A stretch of DNA of 64,000 nt, from assembly GCA_028819295.1 (NCBI GenBank), contig JAPPMA010000019.1:1-64000 (forward strand), given 5' to 3'. A model generated the notes under the pieces. The model worked only from the letters and a program-made list of their open reading frames with translations. It did no database searches and had not been told where the DNA came from. The stretch is from a bacterium (GTDB lineage: Bacteria > Actinomycetota > Acidimicrobiia > Acidimicrobiales > Bin134). Below are positions 26,521-35,465 of the stretch, piece after piece. Position 1 is the first letter of the stretch. Each line of letters starts with the position of its first letter. The position numbers and the translations under genes were made by a program.

Positions 26521-27461
26521 GTTCGTTCAGTCGAGAGTCCACTGCCGAGGAGGTCGTTGATGGACTCGACCTGTCGGGTCAGGTCTACATGATCACCGGC
26601 ACCACTAGCGGACTGGGGGAAGAGTCAGCCCGGGTGCTGGCCGCCCGAGGAGCCCGGGTAGCGATGCTGGCCCGGAATGCCCAGGCCAATCTCGAGGCCG
26701 CCGATCGCATTCGCTCTTCGATATCCGACGCTGATCTGTCGACACACAAACTCGACCTTTCCGAATTGGCCAGTGTGGAGAGCTTCGCCGCCGAAGCCGC
26801 TGAACAGTTCGACCGCATCGACGTGCTCTTGAACAACGCGGGGGTGATGTGCTGTCCGTTCGGGCGGACGGCCGACGGCTTTGAGATGCAGTTCGGCACC
26901 AACCACTTGGGCCATTTCGCCTTGACCGCTCGGCTGATGCCGCTCTTGCGCCGGGCCGAGAGTCCCCGGGTGGTCACCCTCTCGTCCGGCGGCCATCGCA
27001 TCTCCGACGTGGACCTCGACGATCCCAACTTCGAGCACACCCCCTATGACCCCTGGATGGCCTACGGCAGGTCGAAGACCGCCAACATCCACTTCGCCGC
27101 CGAGTTGGCCCGGCGCTTCGGCAATGAATTGCTCTCGCTCTCTGTACACCCTGGCGCCATACCCACCAAGCTGGGCCGGCACATGACCAAAGAGATGATC
27201 GAGGGCATGAGGGCCCGGGCCAAGGCCAGTTCATCCTCGGGAGAGGGGCTTCAATACAAGACCCTGGAGTCCGGCACCGCCACCCAGGTATGGGCCGCAA
27301 CCGCACCGGAACTTGCCGACCAAAACGGCAAGTATCTGGCCGACTGCAACGTGGCCGAGCCGGGGACAGGCGAAATCGGCTACGCCCCCCACATATACAG
27401 CCCGCCCACCGAGGCCGCTCTGTGGGAGCTCAGCGAACGCCTGGTTGATTTGTCGTTCTAG
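26517..27461 (+). CDS. Short-chain dehydrogenase/reductase (retinol-dehydrogenase-like)
   Basis: A 314-aa NAD(P)-dependent oxidoreductase. The cofactor loop TGTTSGLG is at residues 27-34, NNAGVM in the middle, a serine in VVTLSSGGHR, and the catalytic YGRSK motif follows. The C-terminal extension (PEL.DQNGKYLADCNVAEP) is of the type seen in WWOX/retinol dehydrogenase-like SDRs. A strong AGGAGG lies eight bases before the ATG (26503-26508), so this gene is well translated despite following a gene fragment. The substrate is unknown. Confidence 0.88.
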   Translation: MSSFSRESTAEEVVDGLDLSGQVYMITGTTSGLGEESARVLAARGARVAMLARNAQANLEAADRIRSSISDADLSTHKLDLSELASVESFAAEAAEQFDRIDVLLNNAGVMCCPFGRTADGFEMQFGTNHLGHFALTARLMPLLRRAESPRVVTLSSGGHRISDVDLDDPNFEHTPYDPWMAYGRSKTANIHFAAELARRFGNELLSLSVHPGAIPTKLGRHMTKEMIEGMRARAKASSSSGEGLQYKTLESGTATQVWAATAPELADQNGKYLADCNVAEPGTGEIGYAPHIYSPPTEAALWELSERLVDLSF

Positions 27462-27468
27462 CTAGCCA

Positions 27469-28233
27469 CTACGGCTTGCGGGGTCCGCCCCGGGTGCCGG
27501 GCCAGCGGGAGCCGCTGATGACATCGGCCATCGGCCAGAACGCATCGGGGTCCAGCGGGCCGGCGTTGGTGATCTGCCGGTCGATCATCCGGTTGGTCAC
27601 CAACTGGGCCGACAACTGCTCGACGATCGGGAAGTAGCGGGCCACTGGATCCCAGGGGCTGTCCAGAAGCCGCAGCTCACCGTCAATATCCTCGATGTGG
27701 ACCTGTTCGAAGGTGGTGGCCACGTCCACTACGTGGGGCGGGAAGTCGTACTCCTTCTCGGCGCCGCCGATGGCCCGGGAGTACTTGGTCCACCACTCGT
27801 GCTCGGTGTACTCGCCCGCCTTCGGCTCCACCGCCCTGGTCACATCGCCCTCGAACTCGATGAACGTGTAGCCCTGGTGGATGGTCCGGGCCTCCACCCG
27901 GTTGCCCAGGCGGTAGAAGCGGATGTGGCACGGATACTTGGGCTGGCCGTTGGTCTCGCCGCTGATGAAGATGGCGGCCTCCTGGTCGATGCCCAGACCC
28001 AGGCTGTATTGGCCGCTCACGCCCTTCCAGCTAGCCGGAACCTTGACGCTGACGCCGTACTCCGGCTCGCCCAGCACCGGCACGCAGTACACCCCCACCG
28101 TGACGATCGGATCGCCCGCAATGAGCCCCGGCGGGAGGATTTGCTCAATGCCCGCCGGGTCGGTCCGGTACTCGACGGTCAGCTTCGGCCAGCCGGCAAC
28201 CTCGCCGGGCCGGGTCATCGGGGTCTCAGTCAT
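27469..28233 (-). CDS. Acetoacetate decarboxylase family protein
   Basis: A 254-aa protein of the acetoacetate-decarboxylase-like fold (LPPGLIAGDPIVTVGVYCVPVL, GISGETNGQPKYP, FYRLGNRVEARTIHQGYT). The Lys of the QPKYP segment may correspond to the Schiff-base lysine region of true decarboxylases, but that is inferred. The ATG at 28233 has GGAGG six bases upstream; longer open sequence upstream has no ribosome site. Many actinobacterial members act in secondary or lipid metabolism as hydrolases, dehydratases or decarboxylases. It converges with the SDR gene. Confidence 0.8.
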   Translation of the reverse strand: MTETPMTRPGEVAGWPKLTVEYRTDPAGIEQILPPGLIAGDPIVTVGVYCVPVLGEPEYGVSVKVPASWKGVSGQYSLGLGIDQEAAIFISGETNGQPKYPCHIRFYRLGNRVEARTIHQGYTFIEFEGDVTRAVEPKAGEYTEHEWWTKYSRAIGGAEKEYDFPPHVVDVATTFEQVHIEDIDGELRLLDSPWDPVARYFPIVEQLSAQLVTNRMIDRQITNAGPLDPDAFWPMADVISGSRWPGTRGGPRKP

Positions 28234-28399
28234 GGTGCCTCCAGTGCCAGATACCGCGATCCACGCGGTTCCGCTAATTCGATGGGCACAGTGTATTGAG
28301 AACAAAAATGCGGCGCACTGCTGAGGTTCTCCATCAACCGCATCGCCATACTGGAACCGTGGGGTTATCAGTGACAAGCAGCCGGTCTCTCACGGTGAA

Positions 28400-29308
28400 A
28401 TGACCGGTTTCGCCGAGTTCATGGAACGGGCGCTGTATGACCCCGAGAATGGGTTCTACGAGTCTGGCCAAGCCGGACGGCGTGGCGGCCACTTCATCAC
28501 CAGCCCTGAAGTCGGACCGCTGTTCGGCGCCGTTGTGGCCCGGATGGTCGACCGCCGTTGGACTGAGCTGGGCCAGCCCGACCCGTTCACTGTGGTTGAC
28601 GCTGGGGCCGGACCAGGAACCCTGGCCCGAACCGTGGCCAAAGCCGAACCCCGATGCACCCCAGCCCTGCACTGGATCAACGTGGAGCGCAGCGCCGCGG
28701 GACGGGCGACTCACACCGTGGGAGAGTCCACCTCCGCTATGCCCGACGGACCGATCACCGGTGTGATCGTGGCCAACGAACTGCTCGACAACCTGCCACT
28801 ACGCCTTTTCGATCCCGAGGGAGGCGAGATTGGCGAGCATCCTCCGAGCCCGGAGACCCGGCTGGCGCCCCGCCAAGACCAAGCCTGTGTCTGGCTGGAA
28901 CAGGCGCTGTCCATCCTGATCCGGGGCACTGTGGTGGTCATCGACTACATGAGCACCACCGAGGAGATGGCCTCCCGACCCTGGCCTGAGTGGCTGCGGA
29001 CCTATCGGGGCCACGAGCGGGGCAACGACCCGTGGACCGCCCCCGGCACCCAGGACATCACCTGTGAGGTGGCCTTGGATCAACTCTCGGCGATATGTCC
29101 TCCCACCAGGGTCAGCGACCAAGCCGCCTGGCTCAAGGCCCACGGCATCGACGATCTGGTGGTCGAGGGCAATGCCGCCTGGCGAGCCGGGTCTGCCCAG
29201 GGCGATCTCGCCGCGCTGGCCGGACGCAGCCGAGCCATCGAAGCCGAGGCCCTGCTCGACCCCGCCGGGCTCGGCGGATTCACCGTGGCAGAATGGGACG
29301 CGGCTTAG
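28400..29308 (+). CDS. SAM-dependent methyltransferase, NDUFAF7/DUF185 family
   Basis: A 302-aa class I methyltransferase. The family hallmark is FAEFMERALYDPENGFY (4-20) followed by GGHFITSPEVGPLFG; VDAGAGPGTLA is the SAM loop and VIVANELLDNLPLRLF the post-motif segment. The mitochondrial homologue NDUFAF7 dimethylates an arginine of the complex I 49-kDa subunit during assembly. Bacterial roles are not settled, but the nuo operon ends only about 3.1 kb upstream. ATG at 28400 is the only standard start after an in-frame stop. The gene converges on the following membrane protein gene with overlapping stops. Confidence 0.85.
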   Translation: MTGFAEFMERALYDPENGFYESGQAGRRGGHFITSPEVGPLFGAVVARMVDRRWTELGQPDPFTVVDAGAGPGTLARTVAKAEPRCTPALHWINVERSAAGRATHTVGESTSAMPDGPITGVIVANELLDNLPLRLFDPEGGEIGEHPPSPETRLAPRQDQACVWLEQALSILIRGTVVVIDYMSTTEEMASRPWPEWLRTYRGHERGNDPWTAPGTQDITCEVALDQLSAICPPTRVSDQAAWLKAHGIDDLVVEGNAAWRAGSAQGDLAALAGRSRAIEAEALLDPAGLGGFTVAEWDAA

Positions 29309-29835
29309 AAGAGAACTCCCATCAATACCCAACTTGTCCAAACCCAAATCTGAAATGGAGCAAGCGCCAGGGCGAGCACAAAGACAAGCTTCCGTTGTAT
29401 CCACCATGCGAATTGCAAGGAGAACAGTATAGAACTTCCTGCCAGAATCCACGAAGCAATTTTCCATACCTGAATCATAATAGGACTGGGAAGAAGATCC
29501 TCATGCCCTTCAATCAAATGTCCTAAATCTGGACCAAACATAAGAACAAAGGATGCTGCTGTATAGAATGCTGATACTGTGGACATGAGCCACAGAATAA
29601 CCAAATGGAGCACACTACAACGCCCCATCCACTGAGGTCGAGTTGTTCCAACTTCAAACGCTGCGCTAAGCCTATCTACCCTGAGAAAAGAATATGCAAA
29701 AAGTAGTGATGATAATATCACATGCAACCATATAACTGGCAATATTGCTATGCCTAAGCTGAGGATAATCCAAGGTCTTAAAAACGTCTCTAACCTATCA
29801 TCAGGATATATCCAGCCAAACAGCCATCGCTTCAT
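29305..29835 (-). CDS. Hypothetical multi-pass membrane protein, AT-rich
   Basis: A 176-aa protein with four or five hydrophobic helices (LRPWIILSLGIAILPVIWLH, VILWLMSTVSAFYTAASFVL, ASWILAGSSILFSLQFAWWI, LVFVLALALAPFQIWVW). I recognise no family. Codon use is far AT-richer than the methyltransferase and DUF6941 genes on either side, suggesting transfer. I prefer the ATG at 29835; a TTG at 29895 would add 20 residues. Nothing else is visible between 29836 and 30062. Confidence 0.55.
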   Translation of the reverse strand: MKRWLFGWIYPDDRLETFLRPWIILSLGIAILPVIWLHVILSSLLFAYSFLRVDRLSAAFEVGTTRPQWMGRCSVLHLVILWLMSTVSAFYTAASFVLMFGPDLGHLIEGHEDLLPSPIMIQVWKIASWILAGSSILFSLQFAWWIQRKLVFVLALALAPFQIWVWTSWVLMGVLF

Positions 29836-30062
29836 ATTAGTTCTACACAAGAAACGATTGTCAACAACAAGCTGCTGTTGACACCACCTCTGCAAGGCCG
29901 AATGTTGCTATTGCAACCACCAAAAGAGCGACTGTAGCCATGCGAAGCCGGGAAACAACGTCTATGGCAATTCACGAGCGGTGAGCTTAACTGTTCAGGG
30001 CCCGCCGATGCGCAACTCGCCCAAACATCCGATCAGATGTGTTGAGTCGGGGTCTATCAGCC

Positions 30063-30470
30063 TCAGCCGCGCACCGCGGCCCGAAAACCCAGGGCCACCG
30101 GGTTGGCCCCGTCGACTTCGGGGTGAATTGCCACCTGGTAGCGGCCCGGCGAGGGCAGCTTCATCGCCCGGAAGTCGGCCACAAACGGCACATTGACCAG
30201 TTCGCCGGGATCATGGCCCGATCCCAGCTTCACCTGGACCTCTCCCACCATCTCAGCCAGCTTCTTTCCGTCGGCATCCTCCACCCGCACCCTGATCTTG
30301 CTGGGCTCGGCCGCCTCAACCGGCGACATCTCCAGCACCAGCGCCAGCATGACCCCGACCGGCGCGGGAAACGACTCCCGATAAACCCGAGTGATGCCCG
30401 CCGAGCTCACAAACAGCAGCCCCTCCCGCACCTGGGCGAAATCACACAGCGTTGCAACCCTTATGTCCAT
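30063..30470 (-). CDS. DUF6941-type conserved protein
   Basis: A 135-aa protein beginning MDIRVATLCDFAQVREGLLF and continuing with a compact beta-sandwich pattern (VGVMLALVLEMSPVE, IRVRVEDADGKKLAE, GRYQVAIHPEVDG). I recognise this as a small actinobacterial conserved family of unknown function, from memory of the pattern rather than a search. Divergent from acs, with 115 bases between; that gap shows no clear regulatory element. Confidence 0.6.
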   Translation of the reverse strand: MDIRVATLCDFAQVREGLLFVSSAGITRVYRESFPAPVGVMLALVLEMSPVEAAEPSKIRVRVEDADGKKLAEMVGEVQVKLGSGHDPGELVNVPFVADFRAMKLPSPGRYQVAIHPEVDGANPVALGFRAAVRG

Positions 30471-30585
30471 GACTACCGATCAGCGTTCTTCCCGCAGCAG
30501 GTCCACTAGATGACCATAACCTCTTCGGGGCGGCAGAATGTAGGCTCGCCACGCTGTCACGCGAGAGCTTCGGAAAGGACCGACT

Positions 30586-32544
30586 ATGGCCGACGCCACC
30601 ATTGAAGACTATTACGTCGAGGAGCGCACCTTTGCCCCGACGGCCGACTTCGCAGGCGCCGCGCTGGCCAACGACCGCTCGCTCTACGACGAGGCCGAGG
30701 CCGACTACGAGTCGTTCTGGGCCCGGCAAGCCCGGGAGCTGCTGAGCTGGGACACCGACTTCCACACGGTGCTGGAGTGGGACCTGCCCTTTTCCCGGTG
30801 GTTCATCGGCGGCGCCCTCAACGTGTCGTACAACTGCCTCGACCGCCACGTCGAGGCCGGCAAGGGCGACAAGGTCGCCTTCCACTGGGAGGGCGAGCCG
30901 GGCGACACCCTCACCATCACCTACGCCGAGTTGCTCGCCGAGGTGTCCAAGTTCGCCAATGTGCTCAAGGGCCTGGGCCTGGGCGCGGGCGACCGGGTGG
31001 CCATCTATATGCCGATGATCCCCGAGCTGGCGGTGGCCATGCTGGCCTGCACCCGCATCGGGGTGGCCCACTCGGTGATCTTCGGCGGCTTCTCCCCCGA
31101 CGCCATCGTCGACCGGTGCGAGGACGCCGAAGCCCGCCTCATCATCACCGCCGACGCCGGCTACCGCCGCGGTGCGCCCTCCATGCTGAAGCCCAACGTG
31201 GACACCGCCCTCAGCCAAGGAGCGGCCTCCGTTGAGCACGTGGTGGTGGTCAACCGCTGCGACACCGAAATCGAGATGGCCGAGGGCCGGGACCTGTGGT
31301 GGCACGACCTCATGGCCGATGCCGCCGCAGACTGCCCGCCCGAGCCCATGGACTCCGAGGCGCTGCTCTACCTGCTCTACACGTCGGGCACCACCGCCAA
31401 GCCCAAGGGCATCATGCACACCACCGGCGGCTACCTCACCCAGGTGGCGTTCACCCACAAGTACGCGTTCGATCTGAAGCCCGACACCGACGTGTACTGG
31501 TGCGCGGCCGACATCGGCTGGGTCACCGGCCACAGCTACATCGTGTACGGCCCGCTGGCCAACGGCGCGACCTCGGTGATCTACGAGGGCACCCCTGACA
31601 CCCCCGGCCGGGATCGGCTGTGGGACATCGTGGAGCGCTACGGCGTCACCCAGCTCTACACCGCCCCCACCGCCATCCGCACGTTCATGAAGTGGGGCGC
31701 CCAGGAGCCGGCCAAGCACGACCTGTCCAGCCTGCGGGTGCTGGGCACGGTGGGCGAGCCCATCAACCCCGAGGCGTGGATGTGGTACCACACCCACATC
31801 GGCGGCAACAGCTGCCCCATCGTGGACACCTGGTGGCAGACCGAGACCGGCGGCCACATGATCTCCCCGCTGCCCGGCGTCACCACCACCAAGCCGGGGT
31901 CGGCCACCCACCCCATCCCCGGGGTGTTCGCCGAGCTGGTGGACGACGACGGCCGCCCGGTGGAGCGGGGCGGGGGTTATCTCACCATCACCCGCCCGTG
32001 GCCGTCGATGCTGCGGGGAATCTGGGGCGATCCCGAGCGATACCGAGAGACCTATTGGAGCCGGTTCGAGGGCCGGTATTTCGCCGGCGACGGGGCCAAA
32101 GTCGACGACGACGGCTACCTGTGGCTGCTGGGCCGGGTGGACGACGTGATGAACATCTCCGGCCACCGCATCTCCACCACCGAGGTGGAATCAGCCCTGG
32201 TGGACCACGCCGCGGTGGCCGAGGCCGCCGTGGTGGGCGCCGCCGACGACACCACCGGCCAGGCCATCATCGGCTACGTGATATTGCGGGGCAGCCACGA
32301 CGCCACCGACGAGCTGGGCGAGGAGATCCGCCAACACGTGACGACCAAGTTAGGGCCCATTGCCCGGCCCAAGACAGTGGTGCTGGTTCCCGACCTGCCC
32401 AAGACCCGGTCGGGCAAAATCATGCGCCGCCTGCTGCGGGATGTGGCCGAGGGCCGCAGCCTGGGCGACACCACCACCCTGGCCGACCAGTCGGTGGTAG
32501 ACGAGATCCGCACCCGGGCCGCCGAATCCCCCCAAGAAGATTGA
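30586..32544 (+). CDS. acs: Acetyl-CoA synthetase (AMP-forming)
   Basis: A 652-aa ANL-family ligase that activates acetate with ATP and CoA. Motifs in order: AIYMPMIPELAVAML, the P-loop LLYTSGTTAKPKGIMHTT, TWWQTETGG for acyl binding, GDGAKVDDDGYLWLLGRVDD (A8 hinge) and ISTTEVESAL. Lys611 in KTRSGKIMRRLLRDV is the lysine controlled by reversible acetylation in this family. Length equals the standard Acs. The ATG has GGAAAGGA at good spacing. The stop overlaps the next gene by four bases (TTGA). Confidence 0.95.
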   Translation: MADATIEDYYVEERTFAPTADFAGAALANDRSLYDEAEADYESFWARQARELLSWDTDFHTVLEWDLPFSRWFIGGALNVSYNCLDRHVEAGKGDKVAFHWEGEPGDTLTITYAELLAEVSKFANVLKGLGLGAGDRVAIYMPMIPELAVAMLACTRIGVAHSVIFGGFSPDAIVDRCEDAEARLIITADAGYRRGAPSMLKPNVDTALSQGAASVEHVVVVNRCDTEIEMAEGRDLWWHDLMADAAADCPPEPMDSEALLYLLYTSGTTAKPKGIMHTTGGYLTQVAFTHKYAFDLKPDTDVYWCAADIGWVTGHSYIVYGPLANGATSVIYEGTPDTPGRDRLWDIVERYGVTQLYTAPTAIRTFMKWGAQEPAKHDLSSLRVLGTVGEPINPEAWMWYHTHIGGNSCPIVDTWWQTETGGHMISPLPGVTTTKPGSATHPIPGVFAELVDDDGRPVERGGGYLTITRPWPSMLRGIWGDPERYRETYWSRFEGRYFAGDGAKVDDDGYLWLLGRVDDVMNISGHRISTTEVESALVDHAAVAEAAVVGAADDTTGQAIIGYVILRGSHDATDELGEEIRQHVTTKLGPIARPKTVVLVPDLPKTRSGKIMRRLLRDVAEGRSLGDTTTLADQSVVDEIRTRAAESPQED

Positions 32545-33032
32545 ACAAGCCAACCACCCCATCCCACTGGACATGGCGGGATGCCCCCCTCGACGGGGGT
32601 ACCGCAGTGATCGTGGATGTGGACGGGGTCATCTCCGACGGCAGCAACCGCCAGCATCTGGCCCAGGCCCGCCGCTGGGATGAGTTCTTCGCCGGCTGCC
32701 CCGACGACCCCCCGCTGGAGGCGGCGGTGGCCTTGGTCAACTCACTGGCCTCCGACATCAAGGTCGTGCTGCTTACCGCTCGCCCCTGGCCGCTGCTCGA
32801 CGACACGGTGGCCTGGCTCAAGACCCACCAAGTCCGCTGGGATCTGCTGATCCTGCGACCCCCCAACAGCGGCGACCGGTCACGGGCATATAAGGCCGCC
32901 GAAGTGACCAATCTCCGCCAGCATGGCTTCGATTTGCTGTGCGCCCTCGAAGACGACCCCCGCAACGTGGAGATGTACGCCGAAGCCGGCGTCCCCTGCG
33001 TCTACGTCTACTCCGGTTACTACGACCGCTGA
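32541..33032 (+). CDS. HAD-like phosphatase (PNKP 3'-phosphatase type)
   Basis: A 163-aa protein with the HAD motif I VIVDVDGVISDGSNR, motif II-like LLTARPW, and motif IV LEDDPRNVEMYAEAG. The pattern resembles the polynucleotide-kinase 3'-phosphatase branch of HAD proteins, as found in T4 Pnkp and actinophages. I use the TTG at 32541, which overlaps the acs stop; a GTG at 32608 would begin just before motif I and is an alternative. The substrate is unknown. The 3' end overlaps the convergent ferredoxin gene by 13 bases. Confidence 0.72.
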   Translation: MNKPTTPSHWTWRDAPLDGGTAVIVDVDGVISDGSNRQHLAQARRWDEFFAGCPDDPPLEAAVALVNSLASDIKVVLLTARPWPLLDDTVAWLKTHQVRWDLLILRPPNSGDRSRAYKAAEVTNLRQHGFDLLCALEDDPRNVEMYAEAGVPCVYVYSGYYDR

Positions 33033-33382
33033 CGAGCGATTGGAGCGGGTGCCTCAGGAGGAGGGGGCTGCGGCCAGCCACCCACTAAGGGATGATCCGC
33101 ATCCACAGCTTTGACATGCGCGGCGCCGCCTGGTGCGCCGAGACCCGCGATCTGGAAGAAGTCGGCATTGACTTTTGTAAACGCCTTAAAATCACTGGGG
33201 AGGAACGACTCGGGATAGATGGCCTCAACGGGGCAGACTGGTTCACAGGCACCGCAGTCAATGCACTCATCAGGCTGGATATAAAGCATCCGCCCACCCG
33301 TATAGATGCAGTCCACCGGGCACTCGGCCACGCACGCGGCATCCTTGATGTCGATACAGGGGGGTCCGATGACGTAGGTCAT
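33020..33382 (-). CDS. 7Fe ferredoxin (3Fe-4S/4Fe-4S), FdxA-like
   Basis: A 120-aa ferredoxin. Cysteines 9, 17, 21 and 25 lie in DIKDAACVAECPVDCIY, and 40, 43, 46 and 50 in CIDCGACEPVCP, the layout of seven-iron ferredoxins of mycobacterial FdxA type. The C-terminal 50 residues are a Pro/Ala-rich tail. Its ATG overlaps the stop of the small dehydrogenase subunit by four bases, which fixes the start and places it last in a GMC-small-subunit-ferredoxin operon. It could take electrons from the flavoprotein. Confidence 0.9.
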   Translation of the reverse strand: MTYVIGPPCIDIKDAACVAECPVDCIYTGGRMLYIQPDECIDCGACEPVCPVEAIYPESFLPSDFKAFTKVNADFFQIAGLGAPGGAAHVKAVDADHPLVGGWPQPPPPEAPAPIARQRS

Positions 33383-33798
33383 AAGCACTCCCGGTATCCC
33401 GGGTGTCGCTCATAAACCCGTTCCAGTAGGTCGAGGTAGTCTGGCTCGGCCGCTACTGACAGCGGATTGGGCTGCTGGCCGGGGTAGCCAATCAGCTCCC
33501 GGACGTCCTCGCTGAGGTAGTAGGCGGCCACCACAGTCGTGGACAGGACGGCGAAATCGTCGGGACGCTCGACTTCCAGCCGCCGTACGAAAGCGTCTAG
33601 GCCGTCATCAGGCACGTCGTCAAGCAAGGCAAGCAGCGGTTCAAAAAAGGAGGGTGCGGCCGCAAGACTTCGGTCCAGCAGGTCGCCTGCCACGCCGACA
33701 GTGGTGGCGGCAGGCATGCCTAGTCCTTCGGGCACGAGGATGTCAGCCAGACGCGCCAGAGTTAGGCGCTGAGCCGGAGTCGGCTCGGAACTACCCAT
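33379..33798 (-). CDS. Gluconate 2-dehydrogenase subunit 3-like small subunit
   Basis: A 139-aa helical protein (TPAQRLTLARLADILVPEG, LLALLDDVPDDGLDAFV, VAAYYLSEDVRELIGYPGQQ) matching the small subunit of membrane or periplasmic GMC/gluconate-type dehydrogenases. Such subunits help maturation of the flavoprotein. I see no twin-arginine signal here, so the complex may be cytoplasmic. Its start overlaps the GMC stop by one base (TAATG) and its stop overlaps the ferredoxin start by four. Confidence 0.75.
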   Translation of the reverse strand: MGSSEPTPAQRLTLARLADILVPEGLGMPAATTVGVAGDLLDRSLAAAPSFFEPLLALLDDVPDDGLDAFVRRLEVERPDDFAVLSTTVVAAYYLSEDVRELIGYPGQQPNPLSVAAEPDYLDLLERVYERHPGYRECL

Positions 33799-35426
33799 TA
33801 AGGCACCTCCTGCGAGACCCTGGTCTCGATCATGTGATCGACGACGCGCAGCGCGTTGGCCATGATGGTGGCCGTCGGATTGGCCGATCCCCCGGTGACG
33901 AACACGCCCCCGTCGATCACGTACAGATTGGGCACGTCGTGGCTGCGGCACCAACGATCTACCACCGAGGACTCAGGATCGTTGCCCATCCTGGTTGTGC
34001 CCAGGACGTGACCGATGCCAGTGGGCCAGACGTCGCGCACCATGGTAGTCACCGCTCCCGACTCCCCTGCCGCCTCGACGGCCCGTGCCACATTGAAATC
34101 GAGCATCCGACGGGTGTTTTCCGACACCCGGTACTCGATGCGAGCTGCCGGAAGGCCTGATGAGTCGTGCACAGACGGATCAAGAAGTACTCGGTTGTCG
34201 TATTCAGGTAGGTCTTCCGCTTGGATACCCCAGGTAAAAGAGTGCCCGAATACCTCCGCGGCTGCTCGATGGAAGTTCGCGCCCCACACAGCCTCAAACC
34301 CCTCGTGGCGGTGCGCTTCCTGGTATTCCGCTACGGCAAACATCGGTCCGCCGTGCGGCATGACCATCCACTTTGCCCCGCGGATGAAGTCTCGATCGGG
34401 ATGGGTTTCGGCAAATTCCAAGGAGTAGATGTTCTGTCCCCATGGACCTTGCCAGCTGTCGAGGGGATCCTCGCAGACGACCGTCACTGTTCGATAGGGA
34501 TGCTGCATGAGTCGTCGCCCCACCAGGCCCGAAGAATTGGCCAGGCCATCAGGGAATCGCGACGACGCCGACAACAGCAAGAGACGGGCAGTTCCCACCG
34601 CGTTGGCGGCCAACATCACCACTTGCGCTGGTTGAAAGTGCTCGACGCCATCGCGGTCTCGGTACACAGCACCGCCTACTCGGCCTCTTTTGTCCACGGG
34701 AATCTCCATAACGCGGGCGCCAGTCACCAGACGGGCACCCGCGGACTGAGCGGAAGGCCAATGCGTGAGCGATGGGGTGGCCTTGGCGTTCTCCGGACAT
34801 CCGGTCATGCACGTACCCCGCCGTTGGCAGGCTTGTAAGGATCGGTGGCGGCGCGAGGCGATTGCATTGGCACCGGGCCACCAGTGCCAGCCGAGGCGGT
34901 CCATGCCTTCTGCTGCGACCCGCCCAATCTTTCCAATGGGTATCGGCGGGTTGGGATAGGGGTTCATCTCGGGCAAAGCCGGATCGCCGCCCAAGCCCGA
35001 CACCGACATGTCGCCGGCCACCCGCGCATAAGCATCAGCCAGATCGCCCCAGCTGATCGGCCAGTCGTCGGCAACACCGTCGAGCGTGCGCACTCTGAAG
35101 TCTGAAGCCAGCAACGGTTGCCACATGGCCGCCCACTGCACCAGCCCGCCGCCAACACCGTTGTACATGACCGGGCGCACATCAGCATCCCCGGTCAGCG
35201 GATAGTCAGCCATACCTCGGCGGGCGTTGGGATCGGGATTCCAGCGCTCAATCCATGCCAGCTCAGCTTCCGGTTGGGCGCCCATATAGTCTGCGGGACC
35301 AACCCAGTCGCCCTGTTCAAGGCAAACAACCTCGAAACCGGCGGCTGCCAGGCGAGCAGCGGCGACTGAGCCTGAGGCACCAGCGCCGATTATCACTACT
35401 TCCGATTGGTGTCCCTGCGTCACCAT
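33798..35426 (-). CDS. GMC-type FAD-dependent oxidoreductase
   Basis: A 542-aa flavoprotein dehydrogenase acting on alcohols or polyols. The FAD motif VVIIGAGASGS lies at residues 10-20. Substrate and C-terminal GMC segments are seen in NGVGGGLVQWAAMW, CPENAKATPS and the terminal VIDGGVFVTGGSANPTATIMANALR. GRRLMQHP and TRMGNDPESSVVD are typical of the gluconate/cholesterol-oxidase-like branch. The start at 35426 lies inside an inverted repeat shared with the divergent regulator. Together with the small subunit and ferredoxin it forms a three-gene operon. The substrate is unknown. Confidence 0.87.
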   Translation of the reverse strand: MVTQGHQSEVVIIGAGASGSVAAARLAAAGFEVVCLEQGDWVGPADYMGAQPEAELAWIERWNPDPNARRGMADYPLTGDADVRPVMYNGVGGGLVQWAAMWQPLLASDFRVRTLDGVADDWPISWGDLADAYARVAGDMSVSGLGGDPALPEMNPYPNPPIPIGKIGRVAAEGMDRLGWHWWPGANAIASRRHRSLQACQRRGTCMTGCPENAKATPSLTHWPSAQSAGARLVTGARVMEIPVDKRGRVGGAVYRDRDGVEHFQPAQVVMLAANAVGTARLLLLSASSRFPDGLANSSGLVGRRLMQHPYRTVTVVCEDPLDSWQGPWGQNIYSLEFAETHPDRDFIRGAKWMVMPHGGPMFAVAEYQEAHRHEGFEAVWGANFHRAAAEVFGHSFTWGIQAEDLPEYDNRVLLDPSVHDSSGLPAARIEYRVSENTRRMLDFNVARAVEAAGESGAVTTMVRDVWPTGIGHVLGTTRMGNDPESSVVDRWCRSHDVPNLYVIDGGVFVTGGSANPTATIMANALRVVDHMIETRVSQEVP

Positions 35427-35439
35427 ATTGAAATAATAT
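35425..35439. promoter_or_regulatory. Inverted repeat between GMC and XRE-cupin genes
   Basis: ATATT and AATAT arms separated by five bases, in an AT-rich patch of a GC-rich locus. The repeat overlaps the GMC start codon and lies about 27 bases before the first possible regulator start. It is a candidate operator for the XRE-cupin protein, controlling both directions. Confidence 0.4.
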
Positions 35440-35465
35440 ACTTTGCTGAAGATAGCCACCCTCTC

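Noticed and set aside
10031-32544. An acetylation switch formed by the deacetylase, GNATs and Acs
   Set aside because: Acs Lys611 is present, but the genes are far apart and no dedicated pairing is visible; proximity alone is not evidence.
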